A DNA stretch of 64,000 nucleotides from Megachile rotundata (Eukaryota; Arthropoda; Insecta; Hymenoptera; Megachilidae). The stretch covers positions 10,516,501-10,580,500 of the forward strand of contig NC_134995.1 in the NCBI RefSeq assembly GCF_050947335.1, given 5' to 3'. The notes below the pieces were generated by a model. That model saw only the letters and a program-made list of their open reading frames with translations, ran no database searches and had not been told where the DNA came from. The stretch's first letter is position 1. The number at the start of each line of letters is the position of its first letter. This document shows positions 23,721-36,645 of the stretch, one piece after another. The position numbers and the translations under genes are program-made.

Positions 23721-23728
23721 CCTGATCC
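23639..23728 (-). CDS. Sb: Stubble coding exon 1 (start codon, hydrophobic N-terminus)
   Basis: On the minus strand an acceptor TGATTTCAG precedes GGATCAGG and ATG at 23720-23718, with A at -3. The frame gives MRWIGYVATILWWSGIARSL followed by STLNRGH, a hydrophobic N-terminus. A GTCAGT donor after 23639 leaves phase 1, which fits the two-base start of exon 2 (joined codon AGT). An alternative donor six bases earlier (after 23645) has the same phase and would drop two residues. The first 8 bases are 5'UTR, so a further upstream non-coding exon is implied. Confidence 0.6.
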
Positions 23729-23909
23729 CTGAAATCAGAAATGTACCACTTTAGCGTTGTAGTATCATGCGAGGCGTTCTTGTAGAATCGATACATGGCA
23801 GTTCGATTTCTACGAACTGCTACCAAGGAGTAGACAGAGGCGACACTAGACAAGAAACCTAGAGAGAGACAGGACCAATTTAAATGCCCGAATCAAAAGA
23901 ATCGGGGGT

Positions 23910-23919
23910 GCGCATGCGC
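23910..23919. promoter_or_regulatory. NRF1-like palindrome GCGCATGCGC near Stubble exon 1
   Basis: A perfect GCGCATGCGC core (TGCGCATGCGCA context) lies about 190 bp upstream of the Stubble ATG. This is the known consensus of NRF1 (Ewg in flies). Use as a promoter element is inference. Confidence 0.4.
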
Positions 23920-24403
23920 ACAGTGTAGAAGTATGGCGGTCGAAAAAGAATAGTTTAAACTTGCATATTCACCAGTAATTTATTTCGAATAAATATTTTG
24001 TCATATCTCTGTAACACACTCATCCGTAATTTCTTGTGATAGTTTTTCATTTTCTTAGAAGTTATTTGTAATAATCATTTCCGTAATACATATTCTTCAA
24101 ATATATTTTGTAGAGCAATCATTTTTATTCTTTTCTTTTTCAACTTTTCACGTCGTAAAATTGATAAAAGTACCTCGAAAGACAATATTATGTACGGAAA
24201 ATTTATTACGAATATATTGCAAATTATTGGAGATTGAAAGTAGATTTGCTCGATTTAAATTTCCCGCTCGTTTGTATGTATAACCATTTTAAAGAGACGC
24301 TGCGTTATTAGTTGTTAAATTACCTAGCGTTAAATATCGATTATTGTATCGATCCTATTTTATACTCTACAAGAAACTCAGAGATATTTTACCTGTCTGA
24401 AAT

Positions 24404-24502
24404 AATTAATAATATTATGATTGATCGCGATATGTACATAACTAATGCGCATACGCGATCTTCATACGCACAGCGCATGCGCGATGTCCAGACGCATGCG
24501 CA
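24404..24502 (+). repeat. Dispersed repeat with three GCGCATGCGC-like palindromes (copy 1)
   Basis: It shares TTATGATTGATCGCGAT, then GCGCAT.CGCG and TCTTCA.ACGCAC with the reverse complement of 28768-28860. Palindrome cores at 24447, 24473 and 24493. Confidence 0.75.
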
Positions 24503-25084
24503 TTAGAACTCTCTCCACTTCAATTACCCTCCATTTTTATTACAAGCTACATATTATATCTCACACGAAATATATTCCCATTTATATACAAAATTCCCAT
24601 AAAATGAATGACCAAATAAATTTTCACAGGGATTAAAAATAAACTCCAAACAATTCAGAACAATAAATATTCAAAGTAAAACGTACACTAACATTTGGGC
24701 ATAGCACAAGATTGTCCGTTTAGGTTAATCTTGAAACATGATGCAAATTGTACGTTAGCTACCGGTAGCAAAACTTTTCAAATCCTTTCAGATAGGAGCA
24801 CGTGTTTATCCAGTTATTCACCGACCAGTTACACCTGTATGACTCGAGTTATTGCCACTTCCGTACCCGCCAGCTTTGGTCTTGATGCGTTTCTACACAC
24901 GTATCAGATATGACCCTCTCTTTCCCACCAATTAGCGAGCTTCTGTTGCTAATAAGCATGCCTAATGCTCCACGTTCCTCACGTGCCTTGGCGAGAAAGA
25001 CTTGTGCTTATATTTTCGATTATTTTGTATTCGCTTTGGATCAACTGCACTTTATGTGTAAATATTTATGTGCAATGGTTTTTA

Positions 25085-26165
25085 GGATTGTAAAATGGGA
25101 GATTGGGAAATTAGCTGATTGGAAATTTGGGAAATTGGAAATTGGGGTGATTGGAATTTGGGGAAATTGGGAAATTAACAGATTGGAAATTGGATGAGTA
25201 GGAAATTAGCAGATTGGAAATTGGGAAGGCTAGGAAATTAACAGATTGGAAATTGGGGATTTAGAAATTTGGGAGATTAGGGAATTAGCAGATTGGAAAT
25301 TGGGGGTTTAGAAATTTGGGAAATTGGAAATTGAAGTGATTGAAAATTGGGGAGATTGGAATTTGGGGAAATTGGGAAATTAACAGATTGGAATTTGGGG
25401 ATTTAGAAATTTGGGAGATCAGGGAATTAGCAGATTGCAAATTGGGGGTTTAGAAATTTGGGAAATTGGAAATTGAAGTGATTGAAAATTGGGGAGATTG
25501 GAATTTGGGGAAATTGGGAAATTAACAGATTGGAATTTGGGGATTTAGAAATTTGGGAGATCAGGGAATTAGCAGATTGGAAATTGGGGGTTTAGAAATT
25601 TGGGAAATTGGAAATTGAAGTGATTGAAAATTGGGGAGATTGGAATTTGGGGAAATTGGGAAATTAACAGATTGGAATTTGGAGATTTAGAAATTTGGGA
25701 GATTAGGGAATTAGCAGATTGGAAATTGGGAGTTTAGAAATTTGGGAAATTGGAAATTGAAGTGATTGAAAATTGGGAAGATTGGAATTTGGGGAAATTG
25801 GGAAATTAACAGATTGGAATTTGGGGATTTAGAAATTGGGGAAATTAGGAAATTAACAGATTGGAAATTGGGGAAATTAGGAAATTAACAAGTTGGAAAT
25901 TGGGGATTTAGAAATTTGGGAAATTGGAAATTGGGTGATTGAAAATTGGGGAAATTAGGAAATTAACTGGTTGGAAATTAGAGATATAAAAATTGAGGAA
26001 TTAGGAAATTAACAAGTTGGAAATTGGGGTGATTGGAAATTGAGCAGATTGGACATTGGGGAAATTAGGAAATTAACAAGTTGGAACTCAGGGATTTAGT
26101 AATTAGGCACAATAGGAAATTAACAGATTGGAATTTAAGGCTTTAGAAATGTGGAACCTTGTAAA
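25085..26165. repeat. G-rich GGAAATTGGGGA array with 142-bp higher-order unit
   Basis: Short GGAAATTGGG / TTTAGAAATTTGGG / AAATTAACAGATT modules. The marker TTGAAGTGAT recurs at 25331, 25473, 25615 and 25757, exactly 142 bp apart, showing recent block duplication. Confidence 0.95.
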
Positions 26166-26800
26166 TTTGGTAGCTTAGCTATCCACACCCTAACAAATAA
26201 TTAGCCCTTCAAAAAGAACCCCTTTTTTCACCACTTCTCGTAAAAGATCCCTGATCAAAAGCGTTGATAGATTTCGCAGCAGCACAAAACGCCTTTTTTC
26301 CATCGACCATCGATTTCAGCCGGTCGACCGTATTTCCCCGGTGTCTGAAGTTGAAATACGAGGCTCGATAAAACCGCGTTATCCATTGGAACAAAAACGG
26401 TGAGGAACCGGTGGTCGGATTCCCTCGCTCGTGAATCGGTGTCAACGAGACAAATTGTCCGAAAAAACGACCGAGAAAGCTCGAAAGTCAGCTCGATGAC
26501 CCGGTATGCGAAACCAGAATTCGGTAACAAGCTGGCTGTGGTTCTTTCTGCTCCGATCACCGCGTTTTTTTGCTGTGCACCTGCACATTCAATCACCTGC
26601 ATCATCCCTCCGATACACTTGGATGCGGCTCGATTTCGCGGTTTAAAGGGGGCCTTTTCTTTCCGTTGGCTCGTTATCGAAACGCTGTTCGACGATATTT
26701 CGAAAAGAAAAGTGTAATAAATTGACTTGGGGTATAATAGCTTCCAGGGCGTTGATTACGTGAAGCTACAAATTGATATAAGACCTGTTTCGGCATTATG
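26166..26800. other. Unique CpG-rich island
   Basis: Non-repetitive sequence with open stretches on both strands (26209-26605 minus, 26400-26717 plus) but no protein motif. It could be regulatory or a non-coding exon. Confidence 0.35.
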
Positions 26801-27935
26801 TTATTGAAACATAATCTAAACAGTTACTGAAACGACTGGTAACCTAACAATCTAACCTTTGTATCAATAAAACGAACATAATCTAACCTGACATTTATGT
26901 CTGTCAATTTAACCTAACTTGACTTTCATCTTGACTAACATGACTAACAGACTCTAACTTGACTTTCATTAACTTTCAACCTAACAACCTAACATGTCCT
27001 CTAATGTAACCTAACAACCTAACCCACAGTCTATAACATTCGTGTCTACTAATCTAACCCAACAATATAATCTTGCTATCTATTAATTTAATTTAACCTG
27101 CTTGTATATTAATCTAATTCTCATGTCTATTAACTTAACCTAACTTTACGATTGTGTCTGCTTAACTTAACTTAACCTTTGTGTCTACTAACCTAACCTT
27201 CACATCTACTAATCTAACCTAACCTTCATATGCACTAACTTAATCTAACCTAACTTCCATATCCACCAATCTAACCTAACGTCCATATCGACTAATCTAA
27301 CCTAACCTCTATATTTACTAACCGAATCTGACCTAACCTCCATATGTATTAACCTGATCTAACTTAACCTTCATATGTACTAACTTAATCTAACCTAACC
27401 TCCATATCAACTAATCTAACCTAACCTCCATATTTACTAACCTAATCTGACCTAACCTCCATATGTATTAACCTGATCTAACCTAACCTTCATATGTACT
27501 AACTTAATCTAACCTAACCTCCATATCAACTAATCTAACCTAACCTCCATATTTACTAACCTAATCTGACCTAACCTCCATATGTATTAACCTGATCTAA
27601 CCTAACCTTCATATGTACTAACTTAATCTAACCTAACCTCCATATCAACTAATCTAACCTAACCTCCATATTTACTAACCTAATCTGACCTAACCTCCAT
27701 ATGTATTAACCTAATCTAACCTAACCTTCATATGTACTAACTTAATCTAACCTAACCTCCATATCTACTAATCTAACCTAATGTCTATATCGACTAATCT
27801 AACCTAACCTCCATATCCACTAATCTAACCTAACCTCCATATCCACTAACCTAACCACCATATCTACTAACCTAACCTATCCTCAATATCTACTAACCTA
27901 ATCTAACCTCCATATCTACTAACCTAACCTATCAC
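26800..27935. repeat. CTAACCTAACC (TTAGG-type) array with 119-bp higher-order unit
   Basis: CTAACCTAACCTCCATAT + NNACTAAT units. TATTTACTAA recurs at 27312, 27431, 27550 and 27669, exactly 119 bp apart. The CCTAACCTAA core equals two telomere repeats (TTAGG), interrupted by a 12-14 bp spacer. Confidence 0.95.
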
Positions 27936-29940
27936 TTCTGATTTATCGTGCAAAAATAAAATAAATGAAATGCATTCAGTTTCCAATACATTCATAACAC
28001 TTGAAACATGAAAATCAGTGCAGAAGCAAATGTAGAACGATAATACAGGAAAGTAGCATTTGCATCGAGGTTGAAATACAAGCGGATTAAATTTCCTATA
28101 TTTCCAAACGATCTGATTTCCCTCGTAGCCCGGTTTCAACTAATATTCGCGAATGCTCTGCGAATTCCTGCTAAATCAATACCATGATTGACCGATGCGC
28201 GATGCCCGCGGCATGCGTGTACACGCATAAAGCCGTTCCCTTTTCGTAATATTCAAAGCAACACCGATAGAAAACGCGCCCAGACGTCCGTGATGAAGCG
28301 TTACGCGATATCTCGCGGTTTTACTGCCACGCGGTTTCTTTTATTTGCATAATTGTCGCTGATGACCCGTCGTAAACGCGATGGGAGCGTTTGCGCGGAC
28401 CTCGCCCCTTTCACCCTCTCCACTTTTTCTTACATACGTTCGACTTTTCCGATATAACCATTTCCGTTCACCATTTCACCTTCTTTTACCTTTACTGCGA
28501 TTAGAAAGTCAACATTTCTCATTTGCAACCCTTGTTGTAGATATCGTTACCTCTATGGTAACGTAATTTTTATTAATGCAATTTTACTTACAAGGTTTCT
28601 ATTTTTATGACAACGTATTTATCATTAATAATATGTAATAATTAAGAAAGATATTTAATATTTTCACTAATATAAGTTTTGAATGATCTAATCTACAAAA
28701 TTTGTGGCTTTTAAGTTGTAAAGTTTGATTCTGAAAACGTAAGTCAGAAGGCACAAAATGGAGAAACAAATGCGCATGCGCAGTGCGTCTGAAGAACGCG
28801 CATGCGCACTACGAACGTACATAGATCGCGATCAATCATAATATATTAACTGTTTTAAACAAATAAAACATCTATGAATTTCTCACAGAATATAAGAATC
28901 GAATAAAGTATTAAAAAGAAATAAAATAATCTAATTAATGCATTAACACAGCTTTAATACATTATAGACATACATATGTTCATGTCTCTTCCTTCGACGC
29001 CATCTTGTTTTCAAACCTCCACAAAGGATTTCAAATGTATTCACTTCCCGATTACATACGTATAAATATAAAGAACTACAATGAATCTCAACAAAAAGCA
29101 TTGAATAAAGAATTCATAAATACTGAAGATATCAAATGAACCAAACCAAAATCAATTTTAATGTCTTTAACCATCAAAATTACTACTACAACATTCAATA
29201 TTCAGATGCATTTGAACGACCGTGATTACGCGACTAGCAGTTCCAAATAACGATGTGAAGTGTTTATGAACCCGTTGGTTTGGAAATTGAGGTTAGTCCA
29301 CATTTCCCGCGTGAAGCTGAAATTCAGTTCCATAGGTGGTTTGCAGGGTCCATTATGTCAATATTAACTTTCACAGTCCGTAAATTCAAAGCTACTGACA
29401 TCCAAAATTATTTCAAAATTCAGCAAACAGACAGTTCTCACGAATTCAATTTTTCTCGCGATCGTAGATTACGATTCTCGTAAAGATGAAAGCGATTAAT
29501 ACTCGATAGCAAATGTTACCAATCTCCAGACAAAAGATCCATTTGAAATTCTCTAAAACGGGTTTTAATCGGTTTCATCTCGAACAGAGTTTGGCCGAGC
29601 GATATTTACCGGCGTGGCTCATTATCATTTTAAGTGAATCACGCTCGCGATGACGATCAACCTGAATGGTTTAGTCTCAAAACATTGATTCGCATTCATG
29701 CTAGCCGCGCGTAAGAAACGTCAACACATTTCACGCCACATAAATCAACGGGCACTGGGTTCGATTGTTCGATGCGCTTTCGACGAAAGGATACCGCAAC
29801 TGGGTCAATTCCTGCTGATTCGTGTCACCACGTTTTGTATCGTGAACTCTTTACTACGGAAATATGATTCTCGTTCTTTTAAGAGCGCAGTGAATGTAGA
29901 GTACAATACATACGTTCTTTTTTACCAGGTAAAGTCGATT
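27936..29940. other. Largely unique 2-kb stretch
   Basis: Includes a CpG-rich patch at 28140-28400, the palindrome repeat at 28768-28860 and an AT-rich remainder. No exon recognised. Confidence 0.35.
28768..28860 (-). repeat. Dispersed repeat with GCGCATGCGC palindromes (copy 2, inverted)
   Basis: Cores at 28772-28781 and 28798-28807. Its reverse complement aligns with 24404-24485 over about 80 bp with few differences, so the two are inverted copies about 4.3 kb apart. Confidence 0.75.
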
Positions 29941-29944
29941 GGAA

Positions 29945-31255
29945 ATTTTTTGGTTGGTGGATTGGTGGATTCGAGCATTGATAGATTGGTGAATTGGTAA
30001 ATTGGTAGATTGGTACATTGGTATCTTGCTAGATTGGTACCTTAGTAGATTGGTACCCTTGGTAGATTGGAAGCTTGGTACATTCGTGCATTGGTAGATT
30101 GGTACATTGGTAGATTGGTGCCTTAGTAGATTGGTACCTTAGTAGATTGGAACCCTTGGTAGATTGGAACCTTGGTACATTCGTGCATTGGTAGATTGGT
30201 ACATTGGTAGATTGGTGCCTTAGTAGATTGGTACCTTAGTAGATTGGAACCCTTGGTAGATTGGAACTTTGGTACATTCGTGCATTGGTAGATTGGTGTA
30301 TTGGTAGATTGGTACCTTGCAAGATTGGTACCTTAGTAGATTGGAACCCTTGGTAGATTGGAACTTTGGTACGTTCGTGCATTGATAGATTGGTGCATTG
30401 GTAGATTGGTACCTTGTTAGATTGGTACCTTAGTAGATTGGAACTCTTGGTAGATTGGAACCTTGGTAGATTGGAATCTTGATAGATTGGTACCTTGGTA
30501 AATTGGTACATTGGTATATTGGTACATTGACAAATTAGTATATTATTGTATTGGTATCTTGGTAGATTGACACCTTGGTAAATTGGTACCCTAGTAGATT
30601 GATACATTGGCAAATTTGTGCATTGTAGGTTGATACATTGGTACATTGGTAGACTAGTACATTGCTACATTGGTAGGTTGGTAGAGTAGTACATTAGTAC
30701 ATTTATATATTAGTTCATTGGTATACGAGTACATTGGTACATTGGTGTATTGGTTCATTGGTAGACTAGTACATTGGTACATTGTTATATTGGTGAACTA
30801 ATACATTGATGCATTGGTACATTGGTACATTGGTATACTAGTACATTGGTACATTGGTGTATTGGTTCATTGGTATACTAGTACATTGGCACATTGGTGT
30901 ATTGGTTCATTGGTAGACTAGTACATTGGTACATTGTTATATTGGTTCATTGGTATACTATTACATTGGTACATTGGTGTATTGGTTCATTGGTAGACTA
31001 GTACATTGGTACATTGTTATATTGGTGAACTAGTACATTGATGCTTTGATGCATTGGTACATTGGTACATTGGTAGACTAGTACATTGGTACATTGGTGT
31101 ATTAGTTCATTGGTAGACTAGTACATTGATTAACTAATACATTGATGTATTGGTACATTGGTACGTTGTTACATTGATGAACCAATACATTAATACATTG
31201 ATGCATTGGTACATTGGTACACTGCTACATTGGTACATAGGTACCTTGCAACCAA
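29945..31255. repeat. TTGGTACA / TTGGTAGA 10-bp array
   Basis: Decamers such as ACATTGGTAG and ACCTTGGTAG, in blocks of about 120 bp in the left half and about 80-130 bp blocks with TAGACTAGTA in the right half. Confidence 0.95.
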
Positions 31256-32650
31256 GATACAACAAATGCCTAAGTTTCACTTGTAAACTTATAATGACCA
31301 TGCAAATTTTTGCATACAGAATGACAGCAGATAAAGGGTGACGAAGAAACCGACTGGTAAAACACGTAGCAAGAGGAGCACGCGAGGAATAGAACGAACG
31401 TGTTCCTCGCGGTTGCAGGGGAACTGGGCCGTGGTCTCGTGTTACCCGTTTCCCGTATGGTGCACGAGAGCCCGCAAAAAGTGACACATATTTCAGGGCA
31501 ACGAGAGGAACGAGAACTCGGTTGACCGCGAGCACGCGGAACGATATCCGGCAAATGATTTTCGCTGGCTCCACAACATCACACTTCCGCGAATTAATTG
31601 GTCCTGTACAAACATCTGCAAGTTTTTATACTTCGTCTGTACTGATATTCTGAAGTTTGCAGACAAATACTGAGCTTAATATTTTCTGGATCAGGTTGGT
31701 TTTGGAAGAATGCTAAATCGTCGATCAAATGTTTTGTTCATGGATGCTGAGAGTGTGGCTGCAAAGATGGCGCGTGGCTCTGATTGGCTCTAGTATTGTG
31801 AATCAATTTTTTAGATATGTATGTTCTCAAGAAAGTGATGAATTGATACAAATGGAGTAAACCAGAAAAATTGAAGTTGTTGAACTTACTCTCGGCAGCC
31901 ATCTTGTCTTCCATATGATGAGATTGATATTTATTTACTCAAGAGAGTAACGTTTCTATACAATCCAACTTCATATGAGAAATTCACGAGTCTTTTTATG
32001 AAAAATAACAAAGATAAACACGGATTAGTCCGGTTTTATCCAGCTATTAAAATTTTTCCCGCAAAAAAGAGAAGCAACCACTCGTGCAAACCGCTGGAAA
32101 CCGCTTCCGGATATGAAACTGATGTTTGCATACCACTCTCGTAGAAGAGTGCATTTTCTTCAGCAAACAGGAACATCCTCGAGCCGAGAAGTGCATCGAC
32201 CAATAAGCAAAATAACCACGGAAATTTTGAAACTTACAAAATCGAAGATTTGGAAATTGTCTCTTTCTCCGCAGGTAACAATTTCTCCGGATTGCTGCGT
32301 TCGGAATACAAAGTCAAGAACCTCGTTCAAACTTTCCAGCATTTAAATGTAAAGTGGAGAATCGCGAGGGGTAGCATAAATATGCCATTAATCATCCGAC
32401 TGAAACCACGAATCAAGCATCCTCAGCATCTCAGTGGAAAAATTACAGGCCGTCTCGAAAACAAACTTCTTTCGTCACGAACGGGCAATCTGTCCAGTTA
32501 TCGATCGCACCCTGCTCATTCAACGTCCCTGTAATTCTCAACGGAAGACAATCTGAAGAATCTTATAGCTAAGATACTCTTCAAGCATCTCAGAGGATTA
32601 AAAACTTCAAGGACCGCTTTAAAATGACTTCCAAAAAAATAACATTTAGA
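31256..32650. other. Unique island
   Basis: CpG-rich left part (31330-31570), AT-rich right part. Contains AAGATGGCGCG at about 31762 and a GCCATCTTG at about 31897 (YY1/Pho-like cores on opposite strands). No exon recognised. Confidence 0.35.
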
Positions 32651-32653
32651 GTA

Positions 32654-33415
32654 TCTTTCAACACCACCCAGATATGTTGATGCATCCACGTCAATAAATG
32701 TGAGGGTACAAGATTAGTATATGTGAGGCATTATTTAGTCACATAACCTCACTTCTCTTGAACTCAATTATAATTTAACTAGCTTCAAAGCTACATCTTT
32801 CAACGCCATCCAGATGTGTTGATGCATCCACGTCAATAAATGTGAGGGTACCAGATTAGTATATGTGAGGCATTATTTAGTCACATAACCTCACTTCTCT
32901 TGAACTCAATCATAATTTAACTAGCTTCAAAGCTACATCTTTCAACACCACCCAGATATGTTGATGCATCTACATCAATAAATGTGAGGGTACAAGATTA
33001 GTATATGTAAGGCATTATTTAGTCACATAACCTCACTTCTCTTGAACTCAATTATAATTTAACTAGCTTCAAAAGCTACATCTTTCAACGCCATCCAGAT
33101 GTGTTGATGCATCCACGTCAATAAATGTGAGGGTACAAGATTAGTATATGTGAGGCATTATTTAGTCACATAACCTCACTTCTCTTGAACTCAATTATAA
33201 TTTAACTAGCTTCAAAGCTACATCTTTCAACACCATCCAGATATGTTGATGCATCCACGTCAATAAATGTGAGGGTACAAGATTAGTATATGTGAGGCAT
33301 TATTTAGTCACATAACCTAACTTCTCTTGAACTCAATTATAATTTAACTAGCTTCAAAAGCTACATCTTTCAACACCATCTATTGATGCATCTACTTCAC
33401 TAAATGTGAGGGTGA
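32654..33415. repeat. 142-bp tandem repeat, five copies plus a partial
   Basis: TCTTTCAAC starts at 32654, 32796, 32938, 33081, 33223 and 33366 (142-143 bp). Copies are highly similar, so the array is young. Each copy has a GTGAGG...CCTCAC inverted pair (32723-32728 / 32747-32752 in copy 1). Confidence 0.95.
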
Positions 33416-33900
33416 CGAATACTCTTACGAGTTCCACAAAGAAATTTTTACCTACAGAAAACTTCGCAACCATTATACGTATGCTGAGTAGAAAGTTTAC
33501 AATCCGTAAAAGAAGAAACTTTTCCCATATTTCACGATCAAAGTTTGAATACCCTTCCTATATGTTAGAAAATATTTTTCAGTCATTTGCTGAAAGCAAC
33601 ATCTACGGAATTTCAGTGTGTATTTTTCTTCGAGACATTATCACAATCGAAAGCGAAAGTTTTCAGATTGCGAAACATGCCTGAACTCTTACGCAAACCT
33701 GTCAGGAATATGGAACGAAATTTGAATTTTTATTAGGAGCGTCTATGGAGATCGACCCACGTCGATGCAGCCTGTTTCTGAATGTCATGCAATTTCTCCG
33801 GGTTTGATGGGGCAAAATTGTACGCAAGGAAAATTGCATTCTGCTTATTGGAGTGATTCTGCGTGGGCTGGATTATTGATGAACTTTAGGAGCGAGTTTG
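33416..33900. other. Unique spacer
   Basis: Non-repetitive AT-rich sequence. A short open frame at 33406-33684 has no recognisable motif. Confidence 0.35.
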
Positions 33901-34900
33901 CAAACTTTTAAAATGTGAAATTTTGTAATGTTTACATTTGGACATTTTTGTAATTGTAGGTATTCTGAGTTGTGAATTTTTAGGATTTTTAATAGGAAAA
34001 TTCTTAAATCTTCAAATTTGTATATTTTTGAATGAATGAATTTTTAAATTGATAGGTTTGAAAATTCTCAAATTATAAAATTATCAAATTTGTAATTTTC
34101 CAAATCCTTTAGTTTGTAAGTCACTAAATTAAAAAATTCTGAAATTCGTAATTTTTTTAAATTTTGAATACTTAAGTCCAATAATTTTAATTTTTTTAAT
34201 TTTACAAATTAACCAAAATCCCTAAAATTCTCTAAGTTTTCCAAATCCCTAAAATTCTACAAATTACTCAAATTCCCCAAATACCTAAAATTCTCTAAAT
34301 TTCCCAAATTCCCCAAATCCCCCAAATCCCTAAAATTCTCCAAATTCTCCAAATTCCCCAAATTCCCCCAATTCCTCAAATTTCTCAAATTCCTCCAATT
34401 CTCCAAATCCCTAAAATTTCACTTTTCCAAATCCCTAAAATTCTCCAAATTCACCAAATTCACCAAATTCCCCCAAAGCCTCCCTATTCCCCCAATTCCC
34501 CAAATCCCTAAATTTCTAAAAATTCCCCAAATTCCGTAAATCCCTAAAATTCTCCAAATTCCCAAAATTCCCCGAATCCCCCAAATCCCTATAATTTTCC
34601 AAATTCTCCAAATTTCCCAAATTCCCCCAATTCCCCCAATCCTCCCAATTGCCCAAATTCCCCAAATTCCTCAAATTCCTCAAATTCCCCCAATTTCCCA
34701 AATCCCTAAATTCCACAAATTTCCCAAATCCCTAAAATTCTCCAAATTCACCAAATTCTCCCAAGTCTCCCTATTCCCCCAATTCCCCAAATTCCTAAAA
34801 TTCTAAAAATTCCCCAAATTCCTTAAAACCCTAAAATTCCGTAAATTTCCCAAATCCCGAAAATCCTCGAAATTCCCTAAACTCCCCAAATAACTACAGT
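33900..34900. repeat. C-rich CCAAATTCCC low-complexity array
   Basis: AT-rich entry followed by irregular CCCTAAAATTCTCCAAATT / CCCCAAATTCCC units without a fixed period. It is the reverse-complement counterpart of the GGGAATTTGGGG arrays. Confidence 0.9.
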
Positions 34901-36150
34901 TATTATCATTTGATTATGAGTAAAAGATCCCGAAGCAGGTTGATCGTCCTGCAGGTTGGTCACTGGGAGATAACTTCAAGGATACGTGGCGTGGCGATCC
35001 GATCGGCATGGACCGAGACCGTTAAGCGTCCAACTACGAGAAAGAAACTACTGCTCTACCCTACATGCTTCGAATAGTGTTCCGATCGGTGGCCTCTCTG
35101 GGGCAAGGTCAAGAAGCAAAGAATATAAAACTGTCGCTGACCGGTGTTTCCAGACACGCGCACGATGACCTCTTTCCACTAGCAATCGTTCAGAACCGCT
35201 CGTACATTCCTTCTAAATAATTGCTTTCATAGACCTCTACTTCCCAACATTTATAATTATATTAACTTTTATTTCTGTTATCTCCAAATCGGAAATGTGT
35301 GCATGTATAGACCAGATATCTACTTAACTTATCGTACAAAAATTTAGAACCATACTTCGATGAAAAAATAGTACTTCAAATAGACTTAGAGTACTTCAAA
35401 TTACACCCTCTTTTATTTCACTCAACAAATCACTTAGCAAAATAAAATAACGTGCTTATTAATGAGAACGTTTACCTCGTCGTTAATTTCTAATATCACG
35501 CTTTCCATAAATCGTCCCTCCAGAATCCCCGAACTTAAAATTTAACCCAGTCGTAAATTCGATTTCTGAAAAGGGGGTTCGTAGCGTGAATTATTCTCGA
35601 AACGCTCTCCGGCGAGACAGTCGGATGAGTTTCTTCGCCGTGTTTATACTTTCTGCAACGGTCATGGTAAACGTCGCCGCTGTCTAAGTTGCCATTAACA
35701 TTCATAGTCGCGAGGTTTCATAATGCTCCCCTCCGACTTCCTAAACACGTGCGGGATCCATACGTGACAGGTTTTCGCGAACGTCCGCCGGGAACACCCG
35801 CCTGGGGACAAATTTATGCTCGCACATTTTCGGCCTGTCTGCGCAAATAAACGTAAACAGAACATGGACCTTCTGGGATTTCTTGCTACGTCATGTCTCA
35901 ATGTTTCTACTTCCCTCCTTAACTGCTGGTGCATTCCCTTCTTAACTGTTCATGAACTCCCTTCTTAACTGTTCGTGCACTCTCTTTTTAACTGTTCATG
36001 TACTCCCTTCGTAACTGCTCGTGCATTCCCTTCGCAACTGCTCGTTGTTGGACGTTTAATTTTTGATCAATTGTTAAACACACGTTACTTGATTGTTGTG
36101 TAGAGAAGAGAAACATGTGTTAGTGTAATTTTAATATTTTAACATTGTCA
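34901..36150. other. Unique island with a short 23-bp repeat
   Basis: CpG-rich at 34960-35170 and 35560-35900. 35913-36050 holds six 23-bp units (TAACTG at 35920, 35943, 35966, 35989, 36012; variant at 36035). No exon recognised. Confidence 0.5.
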
Positions 36151-36159
36151 AACGTTCAA

Positions 36160-36645
36160 CCTAACCTAACCTCAATTTCTGGCTCACACACTGTTACTAT
36201 AGTCTACTATATTTTCATATATTATCAATACTACAGACATATTTATTATAGTCATACAATCATACTTGTTACGTATAATCATTACACAAGTTCCATTATT
36301 TTTCCGTCATGTATATAATCCTAACCTAACCTCAATTTCTGGCTCACACACTGTTACTATAGTCTACTATATTTTCCTATATCATCCATACTATAGTCAT
36401 ATTTATTATAGTCATACAATCATACTTGTTACGTATAATCATTACACAAGTTCCATTATTTTTCCGTCATGTATATAATCCTAACCTAACCTCAATTTCT
36501 GGCTCACACACTGTTACTATAGTCTACTATATTTTCCTATATTATCCATACTATAGTCGTATTTATTGTAGTCATACAATCATACTTGTTACATATAATC
36601 ATTACACAAGTCCCATTATTTTTCCGTCACGTGTATAATCATGCT
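36160..36645. repeat. 160-bp tandem repeat, three copies
   Basis: Three near-identical 160-bp copies, each starting with CCTAACCTAACCTCAATTTC and ending with TTTTTCCGTCATGTATATAA. The telomere-like CCTAACCTAA core heads every unit. Confidence 0.94.

Larger units (their letters stand above)
23729..25084. other. Region upstream of Stubble exon 1
   Basis: Mostly unique, AT-rich after 23940. It contains GCGCATGCGC palindromes at 23910-23919 and 24473-24482 and an AT-rich stretch 23970-24440. It is the first place to look for a Stubble 5'UTR exon and promoter; none can be fixed from sequence. Confidence 0.4.

Noticed and set aside
26800..27935. Chromosome end (telomere)
   Set aside because: The CCTAA cores are interrupted by spacers and flanked on both sides by ordinary sequence, so this is interstitial.
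32654..33415. CRISPR-like array
   Set aside because: Whole 142-bp units repeat; there are no unique spacers between short constant repeats, and the genome is eukaryotic.
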